Notes: a model not told the origin generated them from the sequence alone. Shown: positions 29,262-38,113, counted from the stretch's first letter. The stretch is 64,000 nt of DNA from Actinospineispora spinosispora DSM 44797 (GCF_000429025.1 NZ_KE386834.1:274891-338890), one strand, 5' to 3'. Numbers and translations are program-made.

Positions 29262-30512
29262 ATGAGTTCAGTGCGCTTCCCGGTGGGTATGCCGGGCAAC
29301 GTGCTAGGTGGGGTACTCGGAATCGTGCTCGCCGGCGGCGAGGGCAAGCGGCTGTGGCCGCTGACCGCCGACCGGGCCAAACCGGCCGTCCCGTTCGGCG
29401 GTAACTACCGGTTGATCGACTTCGTGCTGTCCAACCTGGTCAACGCGGGCATGCACCGCATCTGCGTGCTCACCCAGTACAAGTCGCACTCCCTGGACCG
29501 GCACATCTCCACCACCTGGCGCCTGTCCAGCGTCCTGGGGCAGTACATCACCACGGTTCCCGCGCAGCAGCGTCTCGGCAGGCGCTGGTACACCGGCAGC
29601 GCCGATGCGATCTTCCAGAGCCTGAACCTGGTGTACGACGAGCGGCCCGACTACATCGCCGTCTTCGGTGCCGACCACGTGTACCGGATGGACCCGTCGC
29701 AGATGCTCGCCCAGCACATCGTGAGCGGCGCGGGCGTCACCGTGGCGGGGATCCGGGTGCCGCGCGCGGAGGCCAAGGGGTTCGGCTGCATCTCCTCGAA
29801 CGCCGACGGTCAGATCACCGCGTTCCTGGAGAAACCGTCCGATCCGCCGGGGACACCGGACGATCCCGATGTGACGTTCGCCTCAATGGGCAACTACCTG
29901 TTCTCGACCGACGTGCTCCTCGCGGCGCTCAAGGCCGACGCCGAGGACAGCGACTCCGACCACGACATGGGCGGCGACATCATCCCCAGGCTCGTTCGTG
30001 AGGGCGAGGCCGCGGTCTACGACTTCGCCGACAACGTCGTGCCCGGTGCCACCGACCGCGACGCCGGCTACTGGCGTGACGTCGGAACGTTGGACGCCTA
30101 CTACGACGCGCACCTCGATCTGGTGTCCGTGCACCCGATCTTCAACCTGTACAACCAGCGCTGGCCGATCCGGACCGCCTCGCCGCCGCTCCCGCCTGCC
30201 AAGTTCGTCGAAGAGGGCCGCGCGGAGAACTCGATCGTCGGCGCGGGCACCATCATCTCGGGCGGAGGGGTCCGGCGGTCGGTGGTCAGCTCCGGCGTGC
30301 TGGTCGAGGCCGGGGCGGAGGTCGAGGACTCGGTGCTGCTGCCCGGTGTGCGGATCGGCAAGGGCGCGGTCGTGCGGCGCGCGATCCTGGACAAGAACGT
30401 CGTGGTGCCCGACGGTGTGCAGATCGGTGTCGACCTGGCGCTGGACCGCGCCCGCTATGCGGTCAGCACGGGCAACGTCGTGGTCCTCGGCAAGGGCGTC
30501 ACCGCAGGTTAG
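29262..30512 (+). CDS. glgC: Glucose-1-phosphate adenylyltransferase
   Basis: A 416-residue ADP-glucose pyrophosphorylase that feeds glycogen and alpha-glucan synthesis. VLGIVLAGGEGKRLWPLTADRAKPAVPFGGNYRLIDF is the nucleotidyltransferase start. HISTTWRLSS, FGADHVYRMDPSQML and GGDIIPRLVREG follow. A left-handed beta-helix domain forms the C-terminal third (NSIVGAGTIISGGGVRRSVVSSGVLVEAGAEVEDSVLLPGVRIGKGA). The ATG at 29262 is used; the ATG at 29289 is possible. glgA, which adjoins it in mycobacteria, is not here. A GTGAGTG palindrome follows the stop. Confidence 0.94.
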   Translation: MSSVRFPVGMPGNVLGGVLGIVLAGGEGKRLWPLTADRAKPAVPFGGNYRLIDFVLSNLVNAGMHRICVLTQYKSHSLDRHISTTWRLSSVLGQYITTVPAQQRLGRRWYTGSADAIFQSLNLVYDERPDYIAVFGADHVYRMDPSQMLAQHIVSGAGVTVAGIRVPRAEAKGFGCISSNADGQITAFLEKPSDPPGTPDDPDVTFASMGNYLFSTDVLLAALKADAEDSDSDHDMGGDIIPRLVREGEAAVYDFADNVVPGATDRDAGYWRDVGTLDAYYDAHLDLVSVHPIFNLYNQRWPIRTASPPLPPAKFVEEGRAENSIVGAGTIISGGGVRRSVVSSGVLVEAGAEVEDSVLLPGVRIGKGAVVRRAILDKNVVVPDGVQIGVDLALDRARYAVSTGNVVVLGKGVTAG

Positions 30513-30513
30513 A

Positions 30514-30561
30514 ACCCGTGAGTGGCGAGTGGTCTCAGGGGACCACTCGCCACTCACGGGT
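30514..30561. terminator. GTGAGTG-family palindrome between convergent genes
   Basis: Perfect 21-bp arms (30514-30534 and 30541-30561) with a 6-base loop; the outermost sequence is ACCCGTGAGTGGCGAGTGG. It is nearly identical to 4985-5028, 25 kb away. It fills the gap between the glgC stop (30512) and the O-methyltransferase stop (30562). Confidence 0.8.
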
Positions 30562-31176
30562 CTAGACCAGGGCTTTTGCGGCTACCAGCAGGCCGTCGCC
30601 CAGGGGCATCGGCAGCGCCACGAGCGCGTCGTCCTCCTGGCAGACGCGCAGGACCTCCCGCACGGCGTGCGTCTCGGGGCCGAACAGCGGACCGTCGTCC
30701 GGGTCCAGCATGCCGCTCAGCGCGAGCACCCCGCCGGGGCGCAGCAGTCGCACGGCTTCGCGCAGGTACATCGGGTACTCGACCAGTACGGCGTCGACGA
30801 AGACCAGGTCGTACACCCCGTCGGCGAGCCTCGGCAGCACGTCGAGCGCCATGCCGTTGATCAGCCGCAGACGCGACGTCGGATAGCGGGCCTCGCGGAA
30901 CGCCGCGCGCGCGGCACGCAGGTGCTCCGGCTCGATGTCGATGGACGTCAGCACACCGTCGGCGGGCATGCCCCGCAGCAGCCACAGGCCACTGACCCCC
31001 GCGCCGGTACCGACCTCGACCACGGCCTTGGCGCGTAGCGACGTCGCCAGGAACCGCAGCGCGGCGCCCTCGACCGGGTCGATCGGGTCGCAGCCGAACT
31101 CCGCGCCCTGCATCCGGGCCTCGGTCAGCACCTCGTCCTCATCGAGGTAGCCGCTCAGCAGCCCGTCGCCATTCAC
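30562..31176 (-). CDS. O-methyltransferase (class I SAM-dependent)
   Basis: A 204-residue protein of the catechol-O-methyltransferase-like family. The SAM motif is VVEVGTGAGVSGLWLLRGMPADGVLTSIDIEPEHLRAAR (about 52-90), with the metal/catalytic YDLVFVDAVLVEYPMYL and VRLLRPGGVLALSGML. It corresponds to mycobacterial Rv1220c, the gene divergent from sigE, and the same arrangement is kept here. The substrate is unknown. Confidence 0.9.
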   Translation of the reverse strand: MNGDGLLSGYLDEDEVLTEARMQGAEFGCDPIDPVEGAALRFLATSLRAKAVVEVGTGAGVSGLWLLRGMPADGVLTSIDIEPEHLRAARAAFREARYPTSRLRLINGMALDVLPRLADGVYDLVFVDAVLVEYPMYLREAVRLLRPGGVLALSGMLDPDDGPLFGPETHAVREVLRVCQEDDALVALPMPLGDGLLVAAKALV

Positions 31177-31322
31177 GCGCTGAGATTACTCGGTTGAGCC
31201 GATATGATCATGTATTGACGGGCCGCTCATGGCCGGCCAATGTTCTTACTCGTCTCTCAGGCTGACCTAACCAGCCCCTAACCTGCGTACGGCAGGCTTT
31301 GGGTACGTCAGATACGACGGAA

Positions 31323-31348
31323 GGAACAAACGGGCCCGGCCGGCCGTT
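31323..31348 (+). promoter_or_regulatory. Possible ECF-type promoter of sigE
   Basis: GGAAC (31323-31327) and GTT (31346-31348) with an 18-base spacing resemble the SigE-dependent consensus (GGAAC-N16-17-GTT). It is about 45 bp before the sigE start. Autoregulation is known for mycobacterial sigE, but the spacing here is one or two bases long, so this is tentative. Confidence 0.25.
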
Positions 31349-31391
31349 GACCAGACGGCAGACCCGCCCACAGGAGGTGCGAACAGCCACC

Positions 31392-31997
31392 ATGGCCGAT
31401 CGACCGAGCGCGGCCGCGCTACCCGACGCGGCGGCACAGTGGACGCCACCCAGCTGGGACGAGGTGGTCCGCGAGCACGCGGACCGGGTCTACCGTCTCG
31501 CCTACCGGCTCACGGGCAACGCCCACGACGCCGAGGACCTCACCCAGGAGACGTTCATCCGGGTGTTCCGGTCGCTGGCGTCCTACCAGCCGGGCACGTT
31601 CGAGGGCTGGCTGCACCGCATCACGACGAACCTGTTCCTGGACATGGTCCGTCGTCGTAGCCGGTTGCGCATGGAGGGCCTGCCCGAGGACACCGACCGG
31701 TTGCCCGGCGGTGGCCCCGACCCCGAGCAGATCTACTCCGACACCCACCTGGACCCCGCGCTGCAGGCCTCGCTGGACGAGCTTGCGCCGGAGTTCCGCG
31801 CGGCCGTGGTCCTGTGCGACATCGAAGGTCTGTCGTACGAGGAGATCGGCGCGACACTGGGTGTCAAACTGGGTACCGTACGGAGTCGAATCCACCGGGG
31901 GCGCGCCGCGCTGCGGTCGTCCCTCGAACGCCACCGCGCGGCCAGGGAAGCGGCGGCGCGGGTCGACGAGCCGGCCCTCGAGGTCACGGGAGGTTAA
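31392..31997 (+). CDS. sigE: ECF RNA polymerase sigma factor SigE
   Basis: A 201-residue ECF factor for envelope stress. Region 2 is WDEVVREHADRVYRLAYRLTGNAHDAEDLTQETFIRVFRSLASYQPGTFEGWLHRITTNLFLDMVRRR. Region 4 is LAPEFRAAVVLCDIEGLSYEEIGATLGVKLGTVRSRIHRGRAALR. Both are nearly identical to mycobacterial SigE. The ATG at 31392 is used; AGGAGG is 13 bp upstream and an in-frame GTG at 31377 is possible. It is followed 3 bp later by its anti-sigma factor gene, then htrA and tatB, as in Rv1221-Rv1224. Confidence 0.93.
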   Translation: MADRPSAAALPDAAAQWTPPSWDEVVREHADRVYRLAYRLTGNAHDAEDLTQETFIRVFRSLASYQPGTFEGWLHRITTNLFLDMVRRRSRLRMEGLPEDTDRLPGGGPDPEQIYSDTHLDPALQASLDELAPEFRAAVVLCDIEGLSYEEIGATLGVKLGTVRSRIHRGRAALRSSLERHRAAREAAARVDEPALEVTGG

Positions 31998-32000
31998 CGG

Positions 32001-32657
32001 ATGACGGAGCTCCGGGGACAGCCCACGACCGGTTCGGCGTGGGGTGGGGGACACCTCGCTCTGGACGCCATCGTCGCGTACGTCGACGAGGAGCTGTCGT
32101 CGGGCGCGCAGCGAAGGGCGCTGGGGCATCTGGCCAGCTGTCCCGAGTGCGCCTCCGAGGTCGTCGCGCAGACCCAGGCGCGGCTCGCGCTGCGGGCTTC
32201 GGTGACGCCCACTCTGTCGTCTTCTCTGCTGCACAACCTGCGCAACATCCCGACCGACACCGAGCTGCCCGAACCTCCCGCCGGTCTGGCCATGGGCCCT
32301 GACGGCGAACTGGTCGCCCTCCTTCGTGAACCACGGCCGCTCAGCTCCCGCCGCCGTCCGCTCGCGCGCCTCGGTGCCGGCGCGATGGTCTCCGGCCTCG
32401 CCATCGGCGCGCTGATGATGGTCAGCCAGCCGAGTGCGCCCGCCCAGTCCGCGACGGCCTCGCCGCCGAGGAACGGTGTGCTGCCCGGCACCGCGCTCGA
32501 CGCGCGGATGCAGGTCAACGGCCCCTCGGCGGGTGCCACCACGATCAACGGAGCCGTGTTCGACACCGCGCGCGTGACCCCGAGTCACGCCGAGCGCCGG
32601 GGTGCCTCCCCGCTGCGCAACGCGACGTCGTTCATCCCGATCCGCCACGATCGCTGA
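32001..32657 (+). CDS. rseA: Anti-sigma-E factor RseA-like (zinc-associated, membrane-linked)
   Basis: 218 residues. A ZAS motif is seen as H18, then HLASCPECASE (H43-x3-C47-x2-C50), the zinc-binding core that holds ECF sigma factors. A hydrophobic stretch (LGAGAMVSGLAIGALMMVS) around 125-145 may be a membrane anchor, with a polar Ala/Ser-rich tail beyond. It should sequester SigE in unstressed cells and release it on redox or proteolytic signals. The downstream HtrA protease is a plausible part of that signal path. Confidence 0.88.
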   Translation: MTELRGQPTTGSAWGGGHLALDAIVAYVDEELSSGAQRRALGHLASCPECASEVVAQTQARLALRASVTPTLSSSLLHNLRNIPTDTELPEPPAGLAMGPDGELVALLREPRPLSSRRRPLARLGAGAMVSGLAIGALMMVSQPSAPAQSATASPPRNGVLPGTALDARMQVNGPSAGATTINGAVFDTARVTPSHAERRGASPLRNATSFIPIRHDR

Positions 32658-32740
32658 CCGGCGTCTAACACCCGGTTCACTCCTGCCAAGGCATGCTGTC
32701 GTAGAGCATGCTTTCCTCAAGACCAGGAGACCGGCCGGTA

Positions 32741-34252
32741 ATGAGTGATGACCAGCCCGATCAGGGGCAGGAGCCGCCTCGGTTGGGGCCACGGCCGCTG
32801 TACGTGCCGCCGGTCCAGCCCGGTGCGGTGGAGGTTTTCGGCCGTCCCGACGGTGTGAACGGCGCGTTCGAGTCGTCCCGCAACGGCAGCGCCGCGCGGG
32901 CCACTCAGCAGGTCGCGACCCAGCCACCGCCGCATCACGCGCTGGCCAGCGCGTTCGGCCGGCCGAGCGGCGAGCCCACCGACCTGCAGCGCCCTCCTGG
33001 CGACCAGGACGACGCGGACGAGCCGGACCCGTTCTGGGCGGGCGGCACCACCCGCGACCCGTGGCGCGACCCCGACGCCTCGGTGCTCCTCGGCCCGCCC
33101 GCGGTCACCGAGCAGGAACGGCCGGCCTCGGTCGCGCCGGAGGGCGCCCGGCTGAGCGCCAGGGAGGTGCTGTTCGGGAAGCGGGTGAAGCCGACGGCGC
33201 TGGCGTTGCTGGGTGTGATCGCGCTGCTGATCGGCGCGGTCGGCGGCCTGGTCGGCAAATGGGCCAGCGACTCGAGCTCTGCGTTGACCGAGCCCGGTGC
33301 CACGATCGCCGAGGTCGCGCCCGGCAAGGAGCGTCCCCCCGGCTCGGTCGCCGGTATCGCGGCGAGGGTCGTCCCGTCCGTCGTGTCGATCGAGATCCGG
33401 GTCGGTGACCAGGCGGGCACCGGCTCGGGTGTGGTGATCGACCCCGAGGGGCACATCCTGACGAACAACCACGTCGTATCGGCGGCGGCCGGTCTGCCCA
33501 ACGCGCAGATCAAGGCCATCTTCCATGACGGCAGCCAGGTCGCGGCGAAGATCGTCGGGCGCGACCCGAAGACCGACCTCGCGGTGGTCAAGGTCAACGT
33601 GCCGAACCCGACGGTCGCCCAGATGGGTAAGTCGGCCGACCTCGCGGTGGGCGACACGGTCATCGCGATCGGGTCCCCGCTCGGCCTGGTCGGGACCGTC
33701 ACCGACGGCATCGTCAGCGCGCTGCACCGGCCGATGCGGCTGTCCGGCGACGGTTCGGACACCAACGCGGTGATCGACGCGATCCAGACCGACGCGGCGA
33801 TCAACCACGGCAACTCCGGTGGTCCGCTGGTGGACTCGACCGGCGCGGTCGTCGGGCTGAACGCGGCCATCCGGACCGGTGGCCAGGGCGACGGTGGGTC
33901 GATCGGTCTGGGCTTCGCGATCCCGATCGACTACGCCAGGGAGATCGCCCAGCAGCTGATCCGCAGCGGGTCGGTCAAGCACCCCGACCTCGGTGTTGCG
34001 GCGAACAAGCGGGGCGTTACTGATGACACCCGCGACGGAGCTCAGGTTCAGAACGTTCGCCCTGGGAGCGCCGGCGCCGAGGCAGGTATCCTCGAGCAGG
34101 ACATTGTGGTGAAGGTCGGCGATCGCTCGATCGGTTCGGCGGAAGAGCTGCAGGTTGCCGTCCAGGAACACCAGATCGGTGACAAGGTGCAGATCCAGCT
34201 GATCAGGCAGGGGCGCCCGCTGACGGTGACGGCAACGCTGCGTTCAGACTGA
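32741..34252 (+). CDS. htrA: HtrA/DegP-like membrane serine protease with PDZ domain
   Basis: 503 residues. A long Pro/Gly-rich cytosolic N-terminus is followed by one membrane helix (ALALLGVIALLIGAVGGLVGKW, about 150-170). The trypsin-like domain has the triad in ILTNNHVVSAA (His near 244), PKTDLAVVKV (Asp near 277) and AINHGNSGGPLVDSTG (Ser near 357). A C-terminal PDZ domain starts at VQNVRPGSAGAEAGILEQDIVVKVG. It degrades or refolds misfolded envelope proteins and, in mycobacteria, belongs to the SigE network. The ATG at 32741 follows AGGAGA at 10 bp. Confidence 0.93.
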   Translation: MSDDQPDQGQEPPRLGPRPLYVPPVQPGAVEVFGRPDGVNGAFESSRNGSAARATQQVATQPPPHHALASAFGRPSGEPTDLQRPPGDQDDADEPDPFWAGGTTRDPWRDPDASVLLGPPAVTEQERPASVAPEGARLSAREVLFGKRVKPTALALLGVIALLIGAVGGLVGKWASDSSSALTEPGATIAEVAPGKERPPGSVAGIAARVVPSVVSIEIRVGDQAGTGSGVVIDPEGHILTNNHVVSAAAGLPNAQIKAIFHDGSQVAAKIVGRDPKTDLAVVKVNVPNPTVAQMGKSADLAVGDTVIAIGSPLGLVGTVTDGIVSALHRPMRLSGDGSDTNAVIDAIQTDAAINHGNSGGPLVDSTGAVVGLNAAIRTGGQGDGGSIGLGFAIPIDYAREIAQQLIRSGSVKHPDLGVAANKRGVTDDTRDGAQVQNVRPGSAGAEAGILEQDIVVKVGDRSIGSAEELQVAVQEHQIGDKVQIQLIRQGRPLTVTATLRSD

Positions 34253-34264
34253 GAGGCAGTCCGG

Positions 34265-34669
34265 GTGTTCGAGAACATCGGCTGGGGCGAGATCCTGGTT
34301 CTGCTCGTGGCCGCGCTGTTCATCCTCGGCCCGGAGCGTCTGCCCGAGGCCGCGGCGTGGCTTGGCCGCACGATCCGCCAGGTCAAGGACTTCGCCAGCG
34401 GAGCGCGGGATCAGCTCAGCCGTGAGCTCGGTCCGGAGTTCGACGAGCTGCGCAAACCGCTGCAGGAGCTGCGCAACCTGCGTGACTTCGACCCTCGGCG
34501 CGCGGCGGTCCGCACGTTGTTCGAGGACGACGAGCCGAAGCCGAACGGTTTCTCGACGAGCAGCAACGGCAGCTCCTCGGTGGCCCCGCCCCCCGCCTTC
34601 CAGCCGCCGCCCCGCCCAACCCCCCTGTCCCCAGGCGAACGCCCCCCGATAGACCCCGACGCAACCTGA
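34265..34669 (+). CDS. tatB: Sec-independent protein translocase subunit TatB
   Basis: 134 residues. One N-terminal membrane helix (IGWGEILVLLVAALFILGPERLPEAA) with the FxxGPERLP hinge leads to an amphipathic helix (WLGRTIRQVKDFASGARDQLSREL). The conserved EFDELRKPLQELRNLRDFDPR and a Pro-rich disordered tail follow. TatB receives twin-arginine substrates together with TatC. Its place directly after htrA distinguishes it from tatA, as in mycobacteria (Rv1224). The GTG start is at 34265. Confidence 0.92.
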   Translation: MFENIGWGEILVLLVAALFILGPERLPEAAAWLGRTIRQVKDFASGARDQLSRELGPEFDELRKPLQELRNLRDFDPRRAAVRTLFEDDEPKPNGFSTSSNGSSSVAPPPAFQPPPRPTPLSPGERPPIDPDAT

Positions 34670-34682
34670 CCCACGTGAGCCA

Positions 34683-35064
34683 CGTGAGTGGCAAGGGTGT
34701 CTACCGCGAAGCGGCGCCGGAGGCGTAGGCGCTCGGAGCACTCACGACAGCTTTTCCGTCGTGAGTGGTCCGGGCGCCTATAGGCGCCCTTGCCACTCAC
34801 GAGTCGACGGCGAAGCCGAGATGCCTTGGAGCCGGGTACGGGGTTGCACGTAGTGGGAGTTGCGCTGCCTCGGGGTACCTCGTGAGTGCTGAGGCCGCCT
34901 ATAGCCGGTCTAGGCACTCACGACGGTAAAGCTGTCGTGAGTGCCTAGACCGGCTACCGCTTCGCGGCCCCTGCGGGGTAGACGCCCTCATCACTCACGA
35001 GAAGTGCTGAGACCGGCTACGCCTGCGGCGCCGCTTCGCGGTAGACGGCCTCATCACTCACGAG
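34683..35064. repeat. Composite GTGAGTG palindromic element, left copy
   Basis: Two nested hairpins, 34683-34801 (outer arms CGTGAGTGGCAAGGG; inner CACTCACGAC/GTCGTGAGTG) and 34879-35001, are joined by a linker. The linker contains GGCATCTCGGCTTCGCCGTC (minus strand) and CCCCGAGGCAGCGCAACT. A partial third right arm runs to 35064. The same composite occurs inverted at 52338-52684. It fills the tatB-amidase gap and supplies the amidase stop codon. No gene is seen in this 388-bp gap. Confidence 0.8.
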
Positions 35065-36464
35065 AGGAGTGGGGGCTTGCGGGTGTGGTGGGTGGTTGCC
35101 TTCTGGAAGGCGTGGGCCGCCGCCAGTACGGCTGCATCGGCGTGGCGCGGGCCGACGATCTGCAGGCCGATCGGGAGGCCGTCCGAGGTGAACCCGCAGG
35201 GCACGCTCGCGGCGGGCTGCTGGGTCATGTTGAACGGGTAGGTGAACGGCGTCCAGCTCGTCCAGCGCGGTGACGTCGAACCGGGCGGAACCTCCAGCCC
35301 GCCCTGGAACGCCGGGATCGGCAGGGTCGGGGTGAGCAGCAGCTGGTGGCGCTGGTGGAACTCGCCCATCAGCGTGCCCAGCTCGTTGCGCACCGCCATC
35401 GCCCCGAGGTAGTCGGTCGCGCTGTACTGCCTGCCCTGCTCGATGATCTCCGCCAGACCCGGGTCCAGCTTCGCGCGGGCGGCGTCGTCGAGCTGGTCGG
35501 TCGACTTCGCGGCGCCGGCGAACCACAGCACGTGGAACGCCTCGACCGGATCGCTGAAACCGGGGTCCTCCGCCGTGACCTGTGCGCCGAGCGTCCGGAA
35601 CACCTCGACGGCGGCGTCGAACGCGGCCGCGACCTCCGGGTGCACCGAGACGAACCCGAACGTCCGGCTCGCCGCGATCGACAGACCCTCGACGCCGTCC
35701 TCCAACGCGGAGGTGCAGGTGCGCGGTGACGCGGCGAGCGCCCAGGCGTCCCGGGCGTCGAATCCGGAGATCACGTCGAGCAGCAGCGCCGAGTCGGCGG
35801 CGGTCCTGGTCATCGGGCCGACGTGGGCGAGCGTTCCGAACGGGCTGCCCGGGTGGTGCGGCACCTTCCCGTAGGTCGGCTTGTGCGCCACGATCCCGCT
35901 GAACGCCGCCGGGATGCGGACCGAGCCACCGCCGTCGGTGCCCAGGCTCAGCGGCCCCATGCCCAGACCGACCGCCGCGGCCGCGCCACCGCTCGAACCA
36001 CCGGCGGTCAGCTGCGGGTTCCACGGGTTGCCGGTGATGCCGTACAGCGGCGAGTCGGTGACGCCCTTCCAGGCCAGCTCGGGAGTGGTGGTCTTGCCGA
36101 GCAGCACCGCCCCCTGCTCCTTGACCCGTGCCACCGGCGGACCGTCGACCAGCCACGGCCCATCGGGATCCACGGTCTTCGAACCGCGCAGGGTCGGCCA
36201 GCCGACGGTCAGCAGGATGTCCTTGATCGAGGTCGGGACACCGTCGAGCACGCCCATCGGCTCACCCCGGCGCCAACGCTCCTCGCTCGCCTTGGCGGCC
36301 TGGATCGCGCCGGCCGGGTCGAGCAGGCAGTAGGCGTTGACCTCGGGGTTCAGCTTCTCGGCACGGTCGAGCGCGTCCTGCGTGGCGCGAACCGGGGACA
36401 GTTCGCCGGATCGGTAGGCGGCCAGCAGCTCGGTTGCGCTGAGGTCGGCGGTGGTGCCGGTCAT
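35058..36464 (-). CDS. Amidase (amidase signature family)
   Basis: A 468-residue GatA/AtzF-type amidase with the Ser-cisSer-Lys triad. The Lys is in GVPTSIKDILLTVGWPTLRGSK, a Ser is in LTAGGSSGGAAAAVGLG, and the nucleophile loop is GTDGGGSVRIPAAFSGIVAHKPTYG. GMGPLS and MTRTAADSALLLDVISG are also typical. It hydrolyses a linear amide, probably of a small acid. The ATG at 36464 overlaps the stop of the hydroxyacid dehydrogenase (TAATG), so the two form an operon. It belongs to the catabolic island controlled by the GntR gene. The TGA stop is provided by the palindromic element. Confidence 0.9.
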   Translation of the reverse strand: MTGTTADLSATELLAAYRSGELSPVRATQDALDRAEKLNPEVNAYCLLDPAGAIQAAKASEERWRRGEPMGVLDGVPTSIKDILLTVGWPTLRGSKTVDPDGPWLVDGPPVARVKEQGAVLLGKTTTPELAWKGVTDSPLYGITGNPWNPQLTAGGSSGGAAAAVGLGMGPLSLGTDGGGSVRIPAAFSGIVAHKPTYGKVPHHPGSPFGTLAHVGPMTRTAADSALLLDVISGFDARDAWALAASPRTCTSALEDGVEGLSIAASRTFGFVSVHPEVAAAFDAAVEVFRTLGAQVTAEDPGFSDPVEAFHVLWFAGAAKSTDQLDDAARAKLDPGLAEIIEQGRQYSATDYLGAMAVRNELGTLMGEFHQRHQLLLTPTLPIPAFQGGLEVPPGSTSPRWTSWTPFTYPFNMTQQPAASVPCGFTSDGLPIGLQIVGPRHADAAVLAAAHAFQKATTHHTRKPPLLS

Positions 36465-37462
36465 TATCGGGCTCCCTGCGGTGATGTGTCCCGGACGTAT
36501 CCGTGGTTCTTGTCGACGACGTTGCGCAGCGGCTCGCCGTTGCGGTACCGCGTCAGGTTGTCGGCGAACAACCCGACCAATGACTGTCGCCAGCCGATGA
36601 CGTCGCCGGACATGTGCGGCGAGACGATCACGTTCGGCAGCGTCCACAGTCGTGAGTCCGCCGGCAGCGGCTCGGTCTCGAACACGTCCAGGGCGGCACC
36701 CGCCACGGTTCCCGCCTCGAGCGCGGCAACCAGGTCCTTCTCGACGATCAGCGGGCCGCGCCCGACGTTGATCACCCGCGCGTGCCCGGGCAACCGGCCG
36801 AGCAGGTCGGCGTTGACCATGCCCCTGGTCTGTTCGGTCAGCGGTGCGGCCAGCACCAGATAGTCGGTGTCACCGAGCAGCCCGGTGAGCTCCTCGGCGG
36901 CCAGCACGCCGGGACGCGCGCGTCGACCGACCAGATGTACCCGCATTCCGACGGCGCGAAGCAGCTCGGCGGTGCGCGCGCCGATCGGACCCCCGCCGAC
37001 GACCACGGCGGTCTTGTCACCGATCGTCTCGGTCTCCCGGTGCCGCCACTCGCCGCGATCCTGCTGCCGCAGCGTCCTGGGCAGGTCCTTCGCGTAGGCC
37101 AGCACCAGCCCGAGCACGTACTCGGCCATGGCGGTGTCGAAGACGCCCCGCGAGTTGGTGATCATGATGTCGCTGGCCCGCATCTCGTCGAAGATCAGCC
37201 GATCGACACCGGCGCTCGCGGTGTGCACCCAGCGCAACGCGTCGACCGAGGCCCAACTGTCGCGCACGACGTCGCCGATCGTGAAATCCCATACCAGCAG
37301 TGCGTCGGCGCCGGGAAGCGAATCCGCCAATTTATCAGCTGTGGCGTAGCGAACAGTGGTTGTTCCGTCCGTGGCTATGCGCTCGTCGAGGCCAGGGGGA
37401 AGGTCTGAGGAGTGCAGCACCACCAGGGTCGGATCAGGGTGCTGAGCTGCGGATTCTTTCAA
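36464..37462 (-). CDS. D-2-hydroxyacid dehydrogenase family protein
   Basis: 332 residues of the D-isomer-specific 2-hydroxyacid dehydrogenase family. The NAD-binding fold is VVVGGGPIGARTAELLRAVGMRVHLVGRR (GxGxxG form with Gly-Gly-Pro). Active-site residues appear in RVINVGRGPLIVEKDLVAAL (Arg), DVFETEPLPADSRLW (Glu) and NVIVSPHMSGD (His). It interconverts a 2-keto and a D-2-hydroxy acid. It leads the minus-strand operon, and a GATTGTCAACAATC operator-like site lies 71 bp upstream. Confidence 0.9.
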   Translation of the reverse strand: MKESAAQHPDPTLVVLHSSDLPPGLDERIATDGTTTVRYATADKLADSLPGADALLVWDFTIGDVVRDSWASVDALRWVHTASAGVDRLIFDEMRASDIMITNSRGVFDTAMAEYVLGLVLAYAKDLPRTLRQQDRGEWRHRETETIGDKTAVVVGGGPIGARTAELLRAVGMRVHLVGRRARPGVLAAEELTGLLGDTDYLVLAAPLTEQTRGMVNADLLGRLPGHARVINVGRGPLIVEKDLVAALEAGTVAGAALDVFETEPLPADSRLWTLPNVIVSPHMSGDVIGWRQSLVGLFADNLTRYRNGEPLRNVVDKNHGYVRDTSPQGAR

Positions 37463-37532
37463 ACTGGGAAACCTCGTGACGGTCGTGTTACGCGGAACTC
37501 GGGACCATTGACACGCTAGGAAGCGCTCGTAT

Positions 37533-37546
37533 GATTGTCAACAATC
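37533..37546. promoter_or_regulatory. GntR/FadR-type operator, island site 1
   Basis: GATTGTCAACAATC is a near-perfect palindrome (TTGTnnACAA core) matching the FadR-subfamily pattern TnGTnnnACnA. It lies between the divergent dehydrogenase and DUF3830 genes and differs in one base from the perfect palindrome at 40530-40543. It is a likely binding site of the GntR regulator at 39658. Confidence 0.7.
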
Positions 37547-37604
37547 CGCCGAGTCGGTAATCGGTGTGAGAGGTCATATTCACGCACGTTCTGCAGGGGA
37601 GCCC

Positions 37605-38102
37605 ATGTCACGTCTGCTCCGTATCACCTTGGCGAAGCGGGGAGTGTCCTGCATCGCCGAGCTCCTCGAGAAGGAGGCACCGCGCACCTGCGAGGCGGTG
37701 TGGAACGCACTGCCCCAGGGCGGTGACGCGCAACACGCCAAGTACGCCCGCAACGAGGTGTACACCATGGTGCCCCGATTCTCCGAGTCCTCGATCGGCC
37801 AGGAGAACCCGACGGTGACGCCGATCCCCGGCGACGTCGTGCTCTTCGACTTCCCCGGCGGGATGCTCGACGAGGAGTTCAAGTCGGACAAGGGCGTCTC
37901 GGGTCTGCCGGGTGTCATCGACCTGGCGATCTTCTACGGCCGCAACAACCTGCTGCTCAACGGTGACGTGGGCTGGGTTCCCGGCAACGTCTACGCGACC
38001 ATCGTCGAAGGGCTGGACCAGATGGCCCAGGCCTGTCACGACGTGTGGCGGTCGGGCAGCGTCGGTGAGCGGTTGGTTTACGAGCGGCACACCGAGGCCT
38101 AG
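37605..38102 (+). CDS. DUF3830 family protein
   Basis: 165 residues: SRLLRITLAKRGVSCIAELLEKEAPRTCEAVWNALPQ, then VYTMVPRF, PIPGDVVLFDFPGG and LAIFYGRNNLLLNGDVGWVPGNVYATIVEGLDQMAQACHDVWRSG. The fold resembles cyclophilin-like DUF3830 proteins, which recur in catabolic clusters with amidases, hydantoinase-type enzymes and Asp/Glu racemases. No biochemical role is established. ATG 37605 follows GGGGAGCCC. It starts the plus-strand operon of the island. Confidence 0.85.
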   Translation: MSRLLRITLAKRGVSCIAELLEKEAPRTCEAVWNALPQGGDAQHAKYARNEVYTMVPRFSESSIGQENPTVTPIPGDVVLFDFPGGMLDEEFKSDKGVSGLPGVIDLAIFYGRNNLLLNGDVGWVPGNVYATIVEGLDQMAQACHDVWRSGSVGERLVYERHTEA

Positions 38103-38113
38103 GGCAGCCCAGA

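Noticed and set aside
34683..35064. Insertion sequence remnant with a transposase
   Set aside because: No transposase-like reading frame; only nested hairpins and a linker are visible.
36838..37292. Second gene inside the hydroxyacid dehydrogenase region
   Set aside because: Out-of-frame shadow; the dehydrogenase has intact motifs throughout.
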